Part shown: in pieces, positions 8,557-16,662 of the stretch
Layout of the letters: every line of letters starts with the position of its first letter
Numbering within the stretch: the first letter of the stretch is position 1
DNA from: Alphaproteobacteria bacterium
Lineage (GTDB): Bacteria > Pseudomonadota > Alphaproteobacteria > Sphingomonadales > JAKSBY01
Length of the DNA: 64,000 nt
Assembly: GCA_021774625.1 (NCBI GenBank)
Contig: JAJFIV010000033.1
Coordinates: forward strand, 84,732 to 148,731
Reading direction: 5' to 3'
Notes under the pieces: model-generated
Seen by the model: only the letters and a program-made list of their open reading frames with translations
Databases searched by the model: none
What the model was told of the DNA's origin: nothing
Program-made: the position numbers and the translations under genes

Positions 8557-9069
8557 TTATTTCATCGTGGCTTTGGCGGCTCTGAGAGCCTTGCTTTCTG
8601 CGGCCAGCACATCAGCATAATATTGCAGCGCGATTTTACCGGCTCCTTTTTCTGCTTTCCTCAGAGCCGGTTTCAAGCCGTTTTGCACTTCAGTCAGATT
8701 GCCGATGGCCGTATCAATCTGGGCGGATGCCTTGGCGCCCCCCTGCCGCATGGCAAAAATCATCCCCGGTATGCGGTCGCAATAGGCGGGGCTTGGCGAG
8801 GCCAGGGAGGCCGCGATCTGCTCCGAAAGAAGCCGCCGTCCGGTTTTGGTTATGGTATAACGGCGGCGGGCAATACCGCGCTCCGCCTCTTCCGTCTTTG
8901 CGGCGACGTGACCGTCGCGCTCCAGATCCTTCAGCGCCTTATAGATCGTGGAAAAGCCGATTTTCGCCCAGAGCCGGATCTTGTTTTCCTCGATTTTCCG
9001 TTCCATCTCATAGCCATAAAGCGGTCCCGCCGCCAGATAACCCAAAACCATTAATTTTGCCTGCTGCAT
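8557..9069 (-). CDS. PadR-family transcriptional regulator
   Basis: 170 residues. The N-terminal PadR winged helix is clear: LMVLGYLAAGPLYGYEM opens the domain, followed by GFSTIYKALKDLERDG and a wing with RRRYTITKTGRRLL. The C-terminal half is helical and lysine/alanine-rich, as in the Vir-like dimerisation region of longer PadR proteins. The family represses nearby genes and often itself, in response to small molecules. A perfect AGAATATTCT palindrome 28 bp upstream of its ATG suggests autoregulation. No obvious target gene, such as an exporter or phenolic acid decarboxylase, adjoins it; the S9 peptidase is the only gene downstream in its direction. Confidence 0.85.
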   Translation of the reverse strand: MQQAKLMVLGYLAAGPLYGYEMERKIEENKIRLWAKIGFSTIYKALKDLERDGHVAAKTEEAERGIARRRYTITKTGRRLLSEQIAASLASPSPAYCDRIPGMIFAMRQGGAKASAQIDTAIGNLTEVQNGLKPALRKAEKGAGKIALQYYADVLAAESKALRAAKATMK

Positions 9070-9096
9070 AGGGCCGCTCCCATTAAAATTAAAGTG

Positions 9097-9106
9097 AGAA
9101 TATTCT
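9097..9106. promoter_or_regulatory. AGAATATTCT palindrome in the padR promoter, copy 2
   Basis: A 10-bp perfect palindrome 28-37 bp upstream of the padR start. The same core recurs at 8439-8450 and 9241-9252 within 820 bp. Likely PadR operator (inference). Confidence 0.5.
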
Positions 9107-9519
9107 ATTAGAGACTTAAATTTAAAGCAAGCAGGAAAGGCGCCGGACCGGGCGGCCTCAAGATATCCCGGCCATGGAAATATCGCTTATTCTGACGCAT
9201 GATAGTCTCGATTTTTTTATTACTCATTTTTACTATATATTAGAATATTCTAAGTTAGAAAAAATCACGTATCAGATAATTATGCAAACGTAGAGTTGCC
9301 GGGTACTGACCGGAAGCTGATTGCGAACTGACCGGAGACTGGCCAGCAGGCTGCTGAAATGGATTTTGACGGGCCTGGAGCGCAAGATTGATTCCCGAAG
9401 GAACCCGCTTGAGTAACATTGATTCAACCAACCGGCCACCTTGATTCTAAGCGTGAGCCAGGGCGCTAACCGTTCGACTTTTCAGCAGTCCGCGGCAAAC
9501 TGGCCGGCAGCTGGCAAAA
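9107..9519. other. Gene-poor spacer between padR and argC with inverted ends
   Basis: No credible gene. Besides the palindrome at 9241-9252, it holds imperfect inverted ends CAGGCTGCTGAAA (9347-9359) and the complement of CGGACTGCTGAAA (9480-9492), ~145 bp apart. This could be a remnant of a small insertion element; I could not identify duplicated target bases. Confidence 0.3.
9241..9252. promoter_or_regulatory. TAGAATATTCTA palindrome, copy 3 (putative PadR site)
   Basis: Perfect 12-bp palindrome preceded by TTTTTACTATATAT, nearly the same context as copy 1. It lies 172 bp upstream of padR with no gene start immediately beside it. Confidence 0.4.
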
Positions 9520-10446
9520 TCAGAGGATTCCGCTGAATTCTTTGAAACCCAGGGCCAGGTTGATATTCTGAATGGCCTGGGTTGCCGCTCCTTTCAGAAG
9601 ATTGTCGAGTGCGGCGACAACCACCGCCGAACGGCTATCTTCCGCCACACTGATGCCGCCAATGGTGACATGATGCACATTCTGTCCGTCGCGGAGCACG
9701 GGGATGTCCTGCCGCAGTTTCACCAGTGGCTCATTGGCATAGGCCCTGGCGTATTTTTCCATAAGTTCCCTGTCCGTGATTGCCCGGCTGAAATTCATAT
9801 GGATGGTCAGCAAAATCCCCCGGAAATGCGGGGCGACATGGGGCAGAAAGCGGACCCGGCGGCCGAGATAATGGCCCGCCTCCCGCTCATGCAGATGGTC
9901 CGTCAGGCCATAAGGCAGCAGATTGTCCCGCAGATTGTCCGGATCATTCCGGTGCGAAGGCGTCGTCCCTGCCCCTGAATAACCGGACACACCGAAACAC
10001 ACGGGTGGACCTGCCAGCAGATCCGCAAGCGGGAGCAGCGCAAGCTGCATCCCGGTCGCATAGCATCCCGGATTGGCAATCCGTTTGCTGCCCGCAATCA
10101 GTTTCCGGCGGTGTTCCGGCAGGCCATAGACCCAGTCCGGATCAAACCGGTGATCGGCGGACAAATCGACGATCACAGCTTCAGGCGCATGGGTTTGAAT
10201 GGCGGAACAATAGGGCTTGCTCTTGCCGTTGGGCAGCGCCAGCAGCCAGCAATCGGCATCTGTATTTTTGATATGCGCCGGTTCGATAACGGAAAAGCTC
10301 AGCCCGTCGAAGCCGGGAACAGGCTGCCCCGCCTGCTGCCGCGAACCGGCCGCCGCAAGCTGAAGACCGGGGTGGCCGGCAATCAGCGTCAGCAATTCTG
10401 CCCCCGTATATCCCCGGGCACCGACCAGAGCGAGACGGGCCGTCAT
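9520..10446 (-). CDS. argC: N-acetyl-gamma-glutamyl-phosphate reductase
   Basis: 308 residues. It reduces N-acetylglutamyl phosphate to the semialdehyde with NADPH, the third step of arginine synthesis. An N-terminal Rossmann motif (LVGARGYTGAELL) and the active-site cysteine in NPGCYATG are clear. Other conserved parts include SGYSGAG and HVAPHFRGI. Its ATG overlaps the stop of the upstream kinase-synthase gene by ATGA, so the two are translationally coupled. It is the last gene of the argF'-argB-argC operon. The length is that of the short (type 2) ArgC group. Confidence 0.95.
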   Translation of the reverse strand: MTARLALVGARGYTGAELLTLIAGHPGLQLAAAGSRQQAGQPVPGFDGLSFSVIEPAHIKNTDADCWLLALPNGKSKPYCSAIQTHAPEAVIVDLSADHRFDPDWVYGLPEHRRKLIAGSKRIANPGCYATGMQLALLPLADLLAGPPVCFGVSGYSGAGTTPSHRNDPDNLRDNLLPYGLTDHLHEREAGHYLGRRVRFLPHVAPHFRGILLTIHMNFSRAITDRELMEKYARAYANEPLVKLRQDIPVLRDGQNVHHVTIGGISVAEDSRSAVVVAALDNLLKGAATQAIQNINLALGFKEFSGIL

Positions 10447-11765
10447 GAGGCCATGTCCTGCCAGGCGATATGGTTATCACTTGCTTCCAGAACAGCCTGC
10501 GCGATATCATCAAATGTCTCCAGCCCCCGCCAGAAGACCGTCCACTGTCCGCGCTTCATGCAGCCGGCTGATTCCTGAAAATAAAAATCATTGATGGGAT
10601 TGCCGATCCGCGAACGCCAGAAAAAGGCGGGATAGTCACGGCAGATATGTTGCCAGACGCTGCGGCCCAGTCCTTCGCCGCGCGCATCCTCCAGGACCGC
10701 AAACTTGTCGAGATAAATATGCTGCGATCCTTTGGTCATCACCGCAGCCGCCCGGTAATTCTCTGAAACGTAAAGGGCTTCCAGCCGGGTTTCGGCAAAA
10801 TAGGACGGCTTTAATTTCTTCCCGAAACTTTCTTCGATCAGGACAGTCAGCCGGGCCCGATCAACCGCTTTCCAGTTGCGATGAATATGAATCTTCTCCC
10901 CCATCCGCAGCAGCGTTCCCGAGCCCTTATGGGTAAAAAGTTCTTTGGCAAGTTCCGACGGTTTGGTGATCGATACCGAGGATGAGAGCGGCAATGCCCC
11001 CAGCAGATTGTGAATCTGCTGAATCTTGAGCTGCATGCCCGAATGAAGCCAGGGACTGGCCATCAGGCCGGAGAAGTCCGTCGATAGATTGATTGAGGGG
11101 ATGATGGCCCCCTCACCGTCCAGCAGCCCGCCGGTGGAAGTGAGAAAAACAATCTTGTAAGGCTGCAGTGCGCGCACCAGAATATTGGCCGCCATATCGC
11201 TGTTGATATTGAGAATCTGCCCGGCTGCGGTCTCCCCAAGGCTGGCAATCACCGGAATCCGGCCATGGCGCAGACTGGCCCGCACCACTTCCAGATGAAC
11301 AGACGTCACATCCCCTACATAACCATATCTTTCAAAATCAAGGAATTTCGCCTCGAACAGGCCGCCAACGACAGAGGATGCCTGGGTGCCCAGTTTCTGC
11401 AGCGCCTCCAGAATTTTCAGATTTTCTTCCTGAAACACCCGGCGGACAATTTGCAGCATTTCAGCGGAGGTATAGCGCAGATTATCCCTTTTGACCGACT
11501 TGAGTCCGGCCGAGCGGATCGCCGCATCAAGCTGCGGGCCGGCGCCATGAACGACGATGGGATGCAGCCCAACCTTGTGGAGAAAGGTCAGGGAGGACGC
11601 CAGTTGATCCATTTCGTCCCGCAAAATGCCGCCGCCGACCTTGACGACGGCAAAACGGCCGGGGCCGGGCGAGGAAAAGCGCCGGAGATATTGCCGCACT
11701 TCCTTGGCGCTCGAAAGGCTGCCCAGCAACTGCAGAATGATGGCTTTGGTCTGCTGGTCCGACAT
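10443..11765 (-). CDS. argB: Bifunctional acetylglutamate kinase / N-acetylglutamate synthase (NAGS/K)
   Basis: 440 residues from the ATG at 11765; the frame is open further upstream but overlaps argF', so MSDQQTKAII is the chosen start. Residues ~1-290 are an amino-acid kinase domain (VVKVGGGILRDE, VVHGAGPQLDAAI, NINSDMAA, FLTSTGGLL). Residues ~295-440 are a GNAT domain of the vertebrate-like NAGS type (LDKFAVLEDARGEGLGRSVW, FFWRSR, NPINDFYF). Such fusions, known from Xanthomonas and Maricaulis, do the first two steps of arginine synthesis and are feedback-controlled by arginine. The start is one base after the argF' stop; the end overlaps argC. Confidence 0.93.
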   Translation of the reverse strand: MSDQQTKAIILQLLGSLSSAKEVRQYLRRFSSPGPGRFAVVKVGGGILRDEMDQLASSLTFLHKVGLHPIVVHGAGPQLDAAIRSAGLKSVKRDNLRYTSAEMLQIVRRVFQEENLKILEALQKLGTQASSVVGGLFEAKFLDFERYGYVGDVTSVHLEVVRASLRHGRIPVIASLGETAAGQILNINSDMAANILVRALQPYKIVFLTSTGGLLDGEGAIIPSINLSTDFSGLMASPWLHSGMQLKIQQIHNLLGALPLSSSVSITKPSELAKELFTHKGSGTLLRMGEKIHIHRNWKAVDRARLTVLIEESFGKKLKPSYFAETRLEALYVSENYRAAAVMTKGSQHIYLDKFAVLEDARGEGLGRSVWQHICRDYPAFFWRSRIGNPINDFYFQESAGCMKRGQWTVFWRGLETFDDIAQAVLEASDNHIAWQDMAS

Positions 11766-11766
11766 A

Positions 11767-12771
11767 TCAGGAGACCTCCGCCAACAGCCGGGCCATGATG
11801 GCTTTTTGCACATGAAGCCGATTTTCCGCTTCATCAATGGCGATGCAGCCGGGACTATCCAGCACGGCATCGGTCACTTTCACATTGCGCCGGACCGGCA
11901 GGCAGTGACTGAACAGGGCCTTGTTGGTCAGCGCCATTTTTTTCTCATCGACCATGAAATGCCGGTTTTGATCCCGAAGCGGCTTTTCGTCTTCCCAGCG
12001 GCCAAAATAAGGCAGCGCCCCCCAGCTTTTGGCATAGACGATATCCGCATTCCCATAAGCCTTTTCAATATCATGAGAGACTGTCACCGACCCTCCCTGT
12101 TCCTCCGCACTTTGCCGCGCAGCCCGCATATAGCGGTCATCGAGAATATAGTCTTTCCCGGGGCATAGCAGCGTCACATCCATGCCGAATTTCGCCGCTA
12201 TCAGCAGAGCCGAATTGGCGACCGCCGTATTCAGCGGCTTTGGGTGGTAAGTCCAGGTGAGAACAAATTTTTTGCCATCCGTCTCGCCGATCTTTTCCTG
12301 CAAAGCCATGATATGCGCCAATTCCTGACAGGGATGGGTGATAGTCTCCATATTGATGACCGGTACGGTGGCGTATTGTGCGAACGCGTTAAGGATTTTA
12401 TCCTGCCGATCCTCGACCCAGTCCTGGAATTTGGGAAAGGCCCGGACGCAGATCAGCGAGCAATAGCGGGACAGCACCTCCGCTGCCTCCCTGACATGTT
12501 CTTCCGCTTCGCCGTCCATGATCCCGCCCCAGTCGAATGCCAGCGGCCAGGCGTCCCTGCCCGGCTGCAGAATGACGGCATGACCGCCCAGTTCAAAGGC
12601 TCCAATCTCAAAGGAGGTCCGGGTGCGCAGACTGGGATTGAAAAAAAGAAGCGCGATGGACCGACCCTTCAGAACGTCCATCATCGGTTGCCGCTTAAAA
12701 TCCCTGGCCATCGCCAGGATGGTCTGCAATTCATCGCGCCGCCAATCACCTGTGGTCAAAAAATGCCGCAT
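11767..12771 (-). CDS. argF': N-acetylornithine carbamoyltransferase (AOTCase)
   Basis: 334 residues. The carbamoyl phosphate loop is NPSLRTRTSFE. AOTCase marks are present: LQPGRDAWPL, then MDGEAEEHVREAAEVLSRY with the glutamate that fits the acetyl group, WTYHPKPLNTAVANSA, and HCLPVRRNVKVTDAV with the lysine that is carboxylated in the Xanthomonas enzyme. It carbamoylates N-acetyl-L-ornithine to N-acetylcitrulline; normal OTCases have different motifs here. An N-acetylcitrulline deacetylase must then exist elsewhere. First gene of the arg operon; the ATG follows a terminator-like leader. The AGGA of TTTAGGAATG abuts the start codon, which is poor spacing for its own ribosome site. Confidence 0.9.
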   Translation of the reverse strand: MRHFLTTGDWRRDELQTILAMARDFKRQPMMDVLKGRSIALLFFNPSLRTRTSFEIGAFELGGHAVILQPGRDAWPLAFDWGGIMDGEAEEHVREAAEVLSRYCSLICVRAFPKFQDWVEDRQDKILNAFAQYATVPVINMETITHPCQELAHIMALQEKIGETDGKKFVLTWTYHPKPLNTAVANSALLIAAKFGMDVTLLCPGKDYILDDRYMRAARQSAEEQGGSVTVSHDIEKAYGNADIVYAKSWGALPYFGRWEDEKPLRDQNRHFMVDEKKMALTNKALFSHCLPVRRNVKVTDAVLDSPGCIAIDEAENRLHVQKAIMARLLAEVS

Positions 12772-12773
12772 TC

Positions 12774-12854
12774 CTAAATCCGGGTCATATATGCCATTAA
12801 AAAACCCGGCACTTTCGCCGGGCCACTTACAAAATTATATGCTGTTTTTTTCAT
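12774..12854 (-). CDS. Possible 26-residue leader ORF before argF'
   Basis: A 26-codon frame begins ATGAAAAAAACA, runs through the leader terminator hairpin, and stops with TAG two bases before the argF' ATG. Translation through it would melt the hairpin and could couple to argF'. Against it: no clear Shine-Dalgarno and only one arginine codon, near the end (ATGACCCGGATT then stop). It could be chance. Confidence 0.25.
   Translation of the reverse strand: MKKTAYNFVSGPAKVPGFLMAYMTRI
12799..12822 (-). terminator. Rho-independent terminator in the argF' leader (attenuator-like)
   Basis: Read on the minus strand: CCCGGC-GAAAGT-GCCGGG then six T. The last T lies 28 bp before the argF' ATG. No gene lies upstream on that strand to need a terminator (the next gene runs the other way), so it probably controls the arg operon by premature termination. 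No T-run exists in the plus direction. Confidence 0.65.
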
Positions 12855-12923
12855 AATCAAGCAAGATAATTTTTTAAAGAAAATCATGCCGATAGATATT
12901 CTATATTTTATTGGCCGGCGACT

Positions 12924-12952
12924 ATTTTGCGTGTAGAGCCGGACATTTTCAA
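12924..12952 (-). promoter_or_regulatory. Candidate promoter of the arg operon
   Basis: On the minus strand, TTGAAA (12952-12947), 17-bp spacer, CAAAAT (12929-12924). It would start a leader of ~150 nt containing the small ORF and hairpin. The -10 is only four of six to consensus. Confidence 0.3.
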
Positions 12953-13070
12953 CTTATGATGTTATTTTTAATAAAAAATTTATTATTGAAACCGATGATG
13001 AATATTGCCCGTCTGTATTTTCTACATGGGCAAAGATGGGGGTATGCCTTAACCGGAGTGGGACGAGGAT

Positions 13071-14000
13071 ATGGCTACCCGAACAAATATTCTTCTTGTC
13101 GAGGACGACCCAGGGCAGGCGCGCTTCGTAGAAACCCTTCTTGATGAAGCCGTCGGTACGGACATTACGGTTACCCATGTCGATTCATTAAGTGACGGCA
13201 TGCAGGCCGTGCGCTTTCAGCCTTATGATGCAATCCTACTTGATCTGAATCTTCCGGATTCATACGGGCTCGACACCGCAGAGGATATGTTGAAGGTCGC
13301 CCATAATATTCCCGTCATCATTCTGACAGGGGATGGCGACAATGAGGCGGCCGTTGCCGCCATCCGTGCAGGTGCGCAGGATTTTATCAATAAAAATGAT
13401 CTGACCGCCACCCTTCTTTTAAAGGCCGCGCGGTATGCCGTGGAACGCAAGTCACTGGAAGCGGATCTGACCCGCAAGGCGCTTTATGATGATCTCACGG
13501 GCCTGCCCAACCGTCGGCTTCTGTTCGACCGGATGGCGCATGCCATAGCCCGGGCGAAACGCAGCCGCCAGCCCATGGTCATTTATATGCTGGATGTTAA
13601 CGACTTTAAGGCAATCAATGATAAAGCCGGGCATCGCGCAGGCGACGCTGTCTTGAAGGAAGTTGCCGATCGCCTGAAAAGTGTTCTGAGGGACGGGGAT
13701 ACGGTGGCGCGGCTTTCCGGCGATGAATTTGTCGTCGTTGTTGAAAATCAGGATTCCCTGTCCGTTTCGGATGCGGTCAAAGATAAAATAAGCAAATTAT
13801 TCAGCACGCCCATCGAAATCGACACGCAGACCTTTCCAGTATCTGTCAGTGTTGGTGCAGTAACCTATGATGGTCATGGCGTGGCGGATGATGTCGACAA
13901 TTTGCTGCACCGGGCGGATATCGCCATGTATGATGCCAAGAAACGTCTTAAATCCAGCCGGTGTTCGGCAAAGGTGCCCAGATTATATTCGGTTAACTGA
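13071..14000 (+). CDS. Response regulator with GGDEF output domain
   Basis: 309 residues. REC domain at ~5-125 with phosphoacceptor D58 (ILLDLNLP), acid pocket EDD and a C-terminal lysine in FINKND. The GGDEF domain at ~140-300 has KALYDDLTGLPNRRLL and LDVNDFKAIND. The signature reads SGDEF rather than GGDEF; variants with serine first can be active. An inhibitory RxxD site (RDGD) sits five residues before it. Probable function: phosphorylation-controlled c-di-GMP synthesis. It converges on a two-component pair of the opposite strand, which may supply the phosphate (inference). GAGG stands just before the ATG. Confidence 0.88.
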   Translation: MATRTNILLVEDDPGQARFVETLLDEAVGTDITVTHVDSLSDGMQAVRFQPYDAILLDLNLPDSYGLDTAEDMLKVAHNIPVIILTGDGDNEAAVAAIRAGAQDFINKNDLTATLLLKAARYAVERKSLEADLTRKALYDDLTGLPNRRLLFDRMAHAIARAKRSRQPMVIYMLDVNDFKAINDKAGHRAGDAVLKEVADRLKSVLRDGDTVARLSGDEFVVVVENQDSLSVSDAVKDKISKLFSTPIEIDTQTFPVSVSVGAVTYDGHGVADDVDNLLHRADIAMYDAKKRLKSSRCSAKVPRLYSVN

Positions 14001-14010
14001 CCGGCAAAGC

Positions 14011-14445
14011 CTATTTCGGCGGTAATCTCACCAATTGAAACCAGAAATTTTCAATATTGTTGACAACGCTGATAAAACACTCGATGCCGATGGGCTTTCG
14101 GATATAGCAGTTGGCATACCTGTCATAACTTCTGATAATATCCTCCTCGGCATCTGACGATGTCAGGATAACCACTGGAATACGGCGCAGGCCAGGTGTG
14201 GTTTTTATTTTTTCCAGCACTTCATGGCCGCTGACTTTTGGCAGATTAAGATCCAGAATGATAAGGTCCGGCTTCACTGCTTTGGAATATTCCCCTTCCT
14301 TTTGCAGATAGGCCAGGGCCGCCATGCCATCGACCACACAATGTAAATTATTGCTGATTTTCGATTCTTTCAATGCCTCTTTCGCAAGGCGGATATCACC
14401 GGGATTATCTTCCACAAGCAGAATTTCCACAGATTGCCAATTCAT
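14011..14445 (-). CDS. Single-domain response regulator (Rcp1/CheY-like)
   Basis: 144 residues from ATG 14445, chosen over TTG 14451 because GGAG lies six bases before the ATG. It is a REC domain alone: EDNPGD acid pocket, D65 in IILDLNLP, VVILTSSDAEED and the conserved lysine in RKPI. The NPGDIRL / NLPKVSGHEVLEKIK pattern matches the Rcp family that partners phytochrome-like kinases. No output domain, so it acts by protein contact or phosphorelay. It starts three bases after the stop of the sensor kinase gene and shares its transcript. Confidence 0.9.
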   Translation of the reverse strand: MNWQSVEILLVEDNPGDIRLAKEALKESKISNNLHCVVDGMAALAYLQKEGEYSKAVKPDLIILDLNLPKVSGHEVLEKIKTTPGLRRIPVVILTSSDAEEDIIRSYDRYANCYIRKPIGIECFISVVNNIENFWFQLVRLPPK

Positions 14446-14447
14446 TA

Positions 14448-16439
14448 TCAACTCCTTTTGGCTTTATTAAATGGTAGTGTAAAAGCGAAGGTTGCACCAC
14501 TTCCGTTTTTATTTTTCTCGAGCCATATTTGGCCGCCATGCCGTTCAATAATGCGTTTAGTGATGGCAAGTCCGATGCCGGTACCCTCATAGTCATCACG
14601 GGTATGAAGGCGCTGGAAAATAAGAAAAACCCGATCAAAGAATTTTTCATCAATGCCGATCCCGTTGTCCCGGACCGTAAATTTCCACATACCTTTGTTT
14701 TTTTTCACATCAATGGAAATGACCGGTGGTTCTTCTCGGCGAAATTTAATGGCGTTCTGAAGCAGATTCTGAAAAACCTGCGCCAATTGTGATTGACTGC
14801 CAAAGACAACAGGCAGTTTGCCAAATTTTATTGTTGCCTGCGATTCGTTGATCAGCTTTTCAAGGCTGTGGTGAATAGTCAACATCATCTCATTCAGATC
14901 GACATCCGCAAATTCAATATTATCCCGCCCTGCCCGGGAAAATTTCAGCAGGTCGGAAACCAGATTTTGCATACGCCTCGCGCCATCGGCGGCAAAACCG
15001 ATAAAATCACTGGCATCCTGGTCCAGCTGGTCCCGGTAACGGCGTTCCAGCAGATCACAATAACTGGAAACCATGCGCAAAGGCTCCTGCAGATCATGGG
15101 AAGCAATATAAGCGAACTGTTCCAGCTCTTTGTTGGAACGCTGCAATTCGTTAATATTCTTTTGCCGCTCTTGTTCGGCCAGTTTCCGGTAGGTTATGTC
15201 ATGAATGACCCCGACAAAACACGGCGCCTGGTTTATTTCCGTTTCGCCGACGCTTAATTCGATCGGAAATTCATCGCCATTTTTCTTGCGCCCCGCCACT
15301 TCGCGCCCGATGCCGATGATTTTGGCTTGCCCGGTTTTCTTATAGTTGGTTAGAAACTGGTCATGATTCTGTGCGTAAGACTGAGGCATCAGCATTTTCA
15401 CATTCTGTCCGATAACTTCGTCCGGCCGATACCCGAACAACTGCGCCGCTGCCGGGTTAAAAGTTTTAACGATGCCGTTCTCATCAATCAGAATGACCCC
15501 GTCTATTACCGTGTTGATGACAGCATTGAGCTTGCGGTTCATGGATTTTTGCAGATTAAAACTATCCTCAAGTTTTGCTTCAGCCCTCTTACGCTCGTCA
15601 ATTTCCTGTTGCATGCTCGCATTTATCATTGCGAGAAGTTGAGCATTATCCTTGCTCTGCCGGAATATATGGAACGCACTGATAAAAAGACCGGTCAGAA
15701 TGCACAGATAGCTGATTGCTTTCAGCAGATGGGCCATATCAAACCGAATATCAAAAAGCTGTTCGGAGAACGGCATGACAATCAGATGGATTCCGGCATT
15801 GAGTAAAAGAAAAATAATCAGCCAACATTCGAAAGAATCATGCCTCCATGCCCCCTTCCTGAAATAGCCGATCAACGCCAGCAAAAAGAATATACCGGGA
15901 ATCAATTCGCCGGGCCGGGGTATAGAAAAATCCGGGTAATAAGCCGCAGGCGGCGGGATAAATATAAAAAAGATAAAAACGGCCAGGGTTAGAAACCCGC
16001 TGTAAAGATAGACTGCGCTTTCACGGATCCTTTCCGGCCCGATTTGTTTCCACCATGTCAGCCAGCTCGTGAATATCAAGACAGAAAGAAAAAGGCGGGG
16101 CGCGGTCCAGCTCCAGGGAGCCATGGAAGACAGGCTTGACGGCAGCAGTGGCGCAAAAAAAGCGGATGACACGACAGCATGATAGCCGTCCAGGAACGCC
16201 GCGCCAAAAAATCCCGTACCAATAAACAGATAAAGAGGTTCTTTTTGGCTGTAATAGCGGATAAGCGCGATCGGGCTGACCAACAGCGCCAGAGTCGTGG
16301 CCACTGTTTCCATAAGAGTGTGCAGCGTCGCATTCCCCTGCCAGTGCACAGCGCCAATAGAGATAGAGACAGAGCCAATAACAACGCCTGCGGCGGCAAT
16401 AAAAGGCCAGAAGCTAATTTTCTTTTTATCGTCAGACAC
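14448..16439 (-). CDS. Membrane sensor histidine kinase with N-terminal multi-TM sensor, PAS, HisKA, HATPase
   Basis: 663 residues. Residues ~10-258 hold about seven hydrophobic helices; the FIGTGFFGAAFLDGYHAVV stretch resembles MASE3-type membrane sensor domains (moderate confidence). A short coiled coil (~262-300) leads to a PAS domain (~303-420) with a typical GVILIDENGIVKTFNPAA start. HisKA has H448 in ASHDLQEPLR, and the ATPase has N, G1 (DNGIGI) and G2 (GTGIGLAI) boxes of the phytochrome-like group. It should autophosphorylate and pass phosphate to the Rcp-like regulator directly downstream. The ligand is unknown. Confidence 0.88.
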   Translation of the reverse strand: MSDDKKKISFWPFIAAAGVVIGSVSISIGAVHWQGNATLHTLMETVATTLALLVSPIALIRYYSQKEPLYLFIGTGFFGAAFLDGYHAVVSSAFFAPLLPSSLSSMAPWSWTAPRLFLSVLIFTSWLTWWKQIGPERIRESAVYLYSGFLTLAVFIFFIFIPPPAAYYPDFSIPRPGELIPGIFFLLALIGYFRKGAWRHDSFECWLIIFLLLNAGIHLIVMPFSEQLFDIRFDMAHLLKAISYLCILTGLFISAFHIFRQSKDNAQLLAMINASMQQEIDERKRAEAKLEDSFNLQKSMNRKLNAVINTVIDGVILIDENGIVKTFNPAAAQLFGYRPDEVIGQNVKMLMPQSYAQNHDQFLTNYKKTGQAKIIGIGREVAGRKKNGDEFPIELSVGETEINQAPCFVGVIHDITYRKLAEQERQKNINELQRSNKELEQFAYIASHDLQEPLRMVSSYCDLLERRYRDQLDQDASDFIGFAADGARRMQNLVSDLLKFSRAGRDNIEFADVDLNEMMLTIHHSLEKLINESQATIKFGKLPVVFGSQSQLAQVFQNLLQNAIKFRREEPPVISIDVKKNKGMWKFTVRDNGIGIDEKFFDRVFLIFQRLHTRDDYEGTGIGLAITKRIIERHGGQIWLEKNKNGSGATFAFTLPFNKAKRS

Positions 16440-16611
16440 CGGTAAACCCAGCCCTTAGCAATTCAAGCCGTATTGGATGCCCCATCAAACTCAATAACAA
16501 TCAACAACCTATGAGGTTAGTATGATAAACATAACAATGCGTAAAGATGTGGTTGTTATGCGATTTCTCCGGGCTGGCGCACCGGTTAAAAGAGTTCACA
16601 GGGATTTGTTT

Positions 16612-16639
16612 TTGATTGTACGCGTTAAATATGCATAAT
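16612..16639 (+). promoter_or_regulatory. Candidate promoter of the TPR / cytochrome / DUF302 operon
   Basis: TTGATT, 16-bp spacer, CATAAT, 24 bp before the TPR gene ATG at 16663. The -10 matches consensus at five of six positions. Confidence 0.4.
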
Positions 16640-16662
16640 TCGCAGGAACCAGGGAGGCGCAC

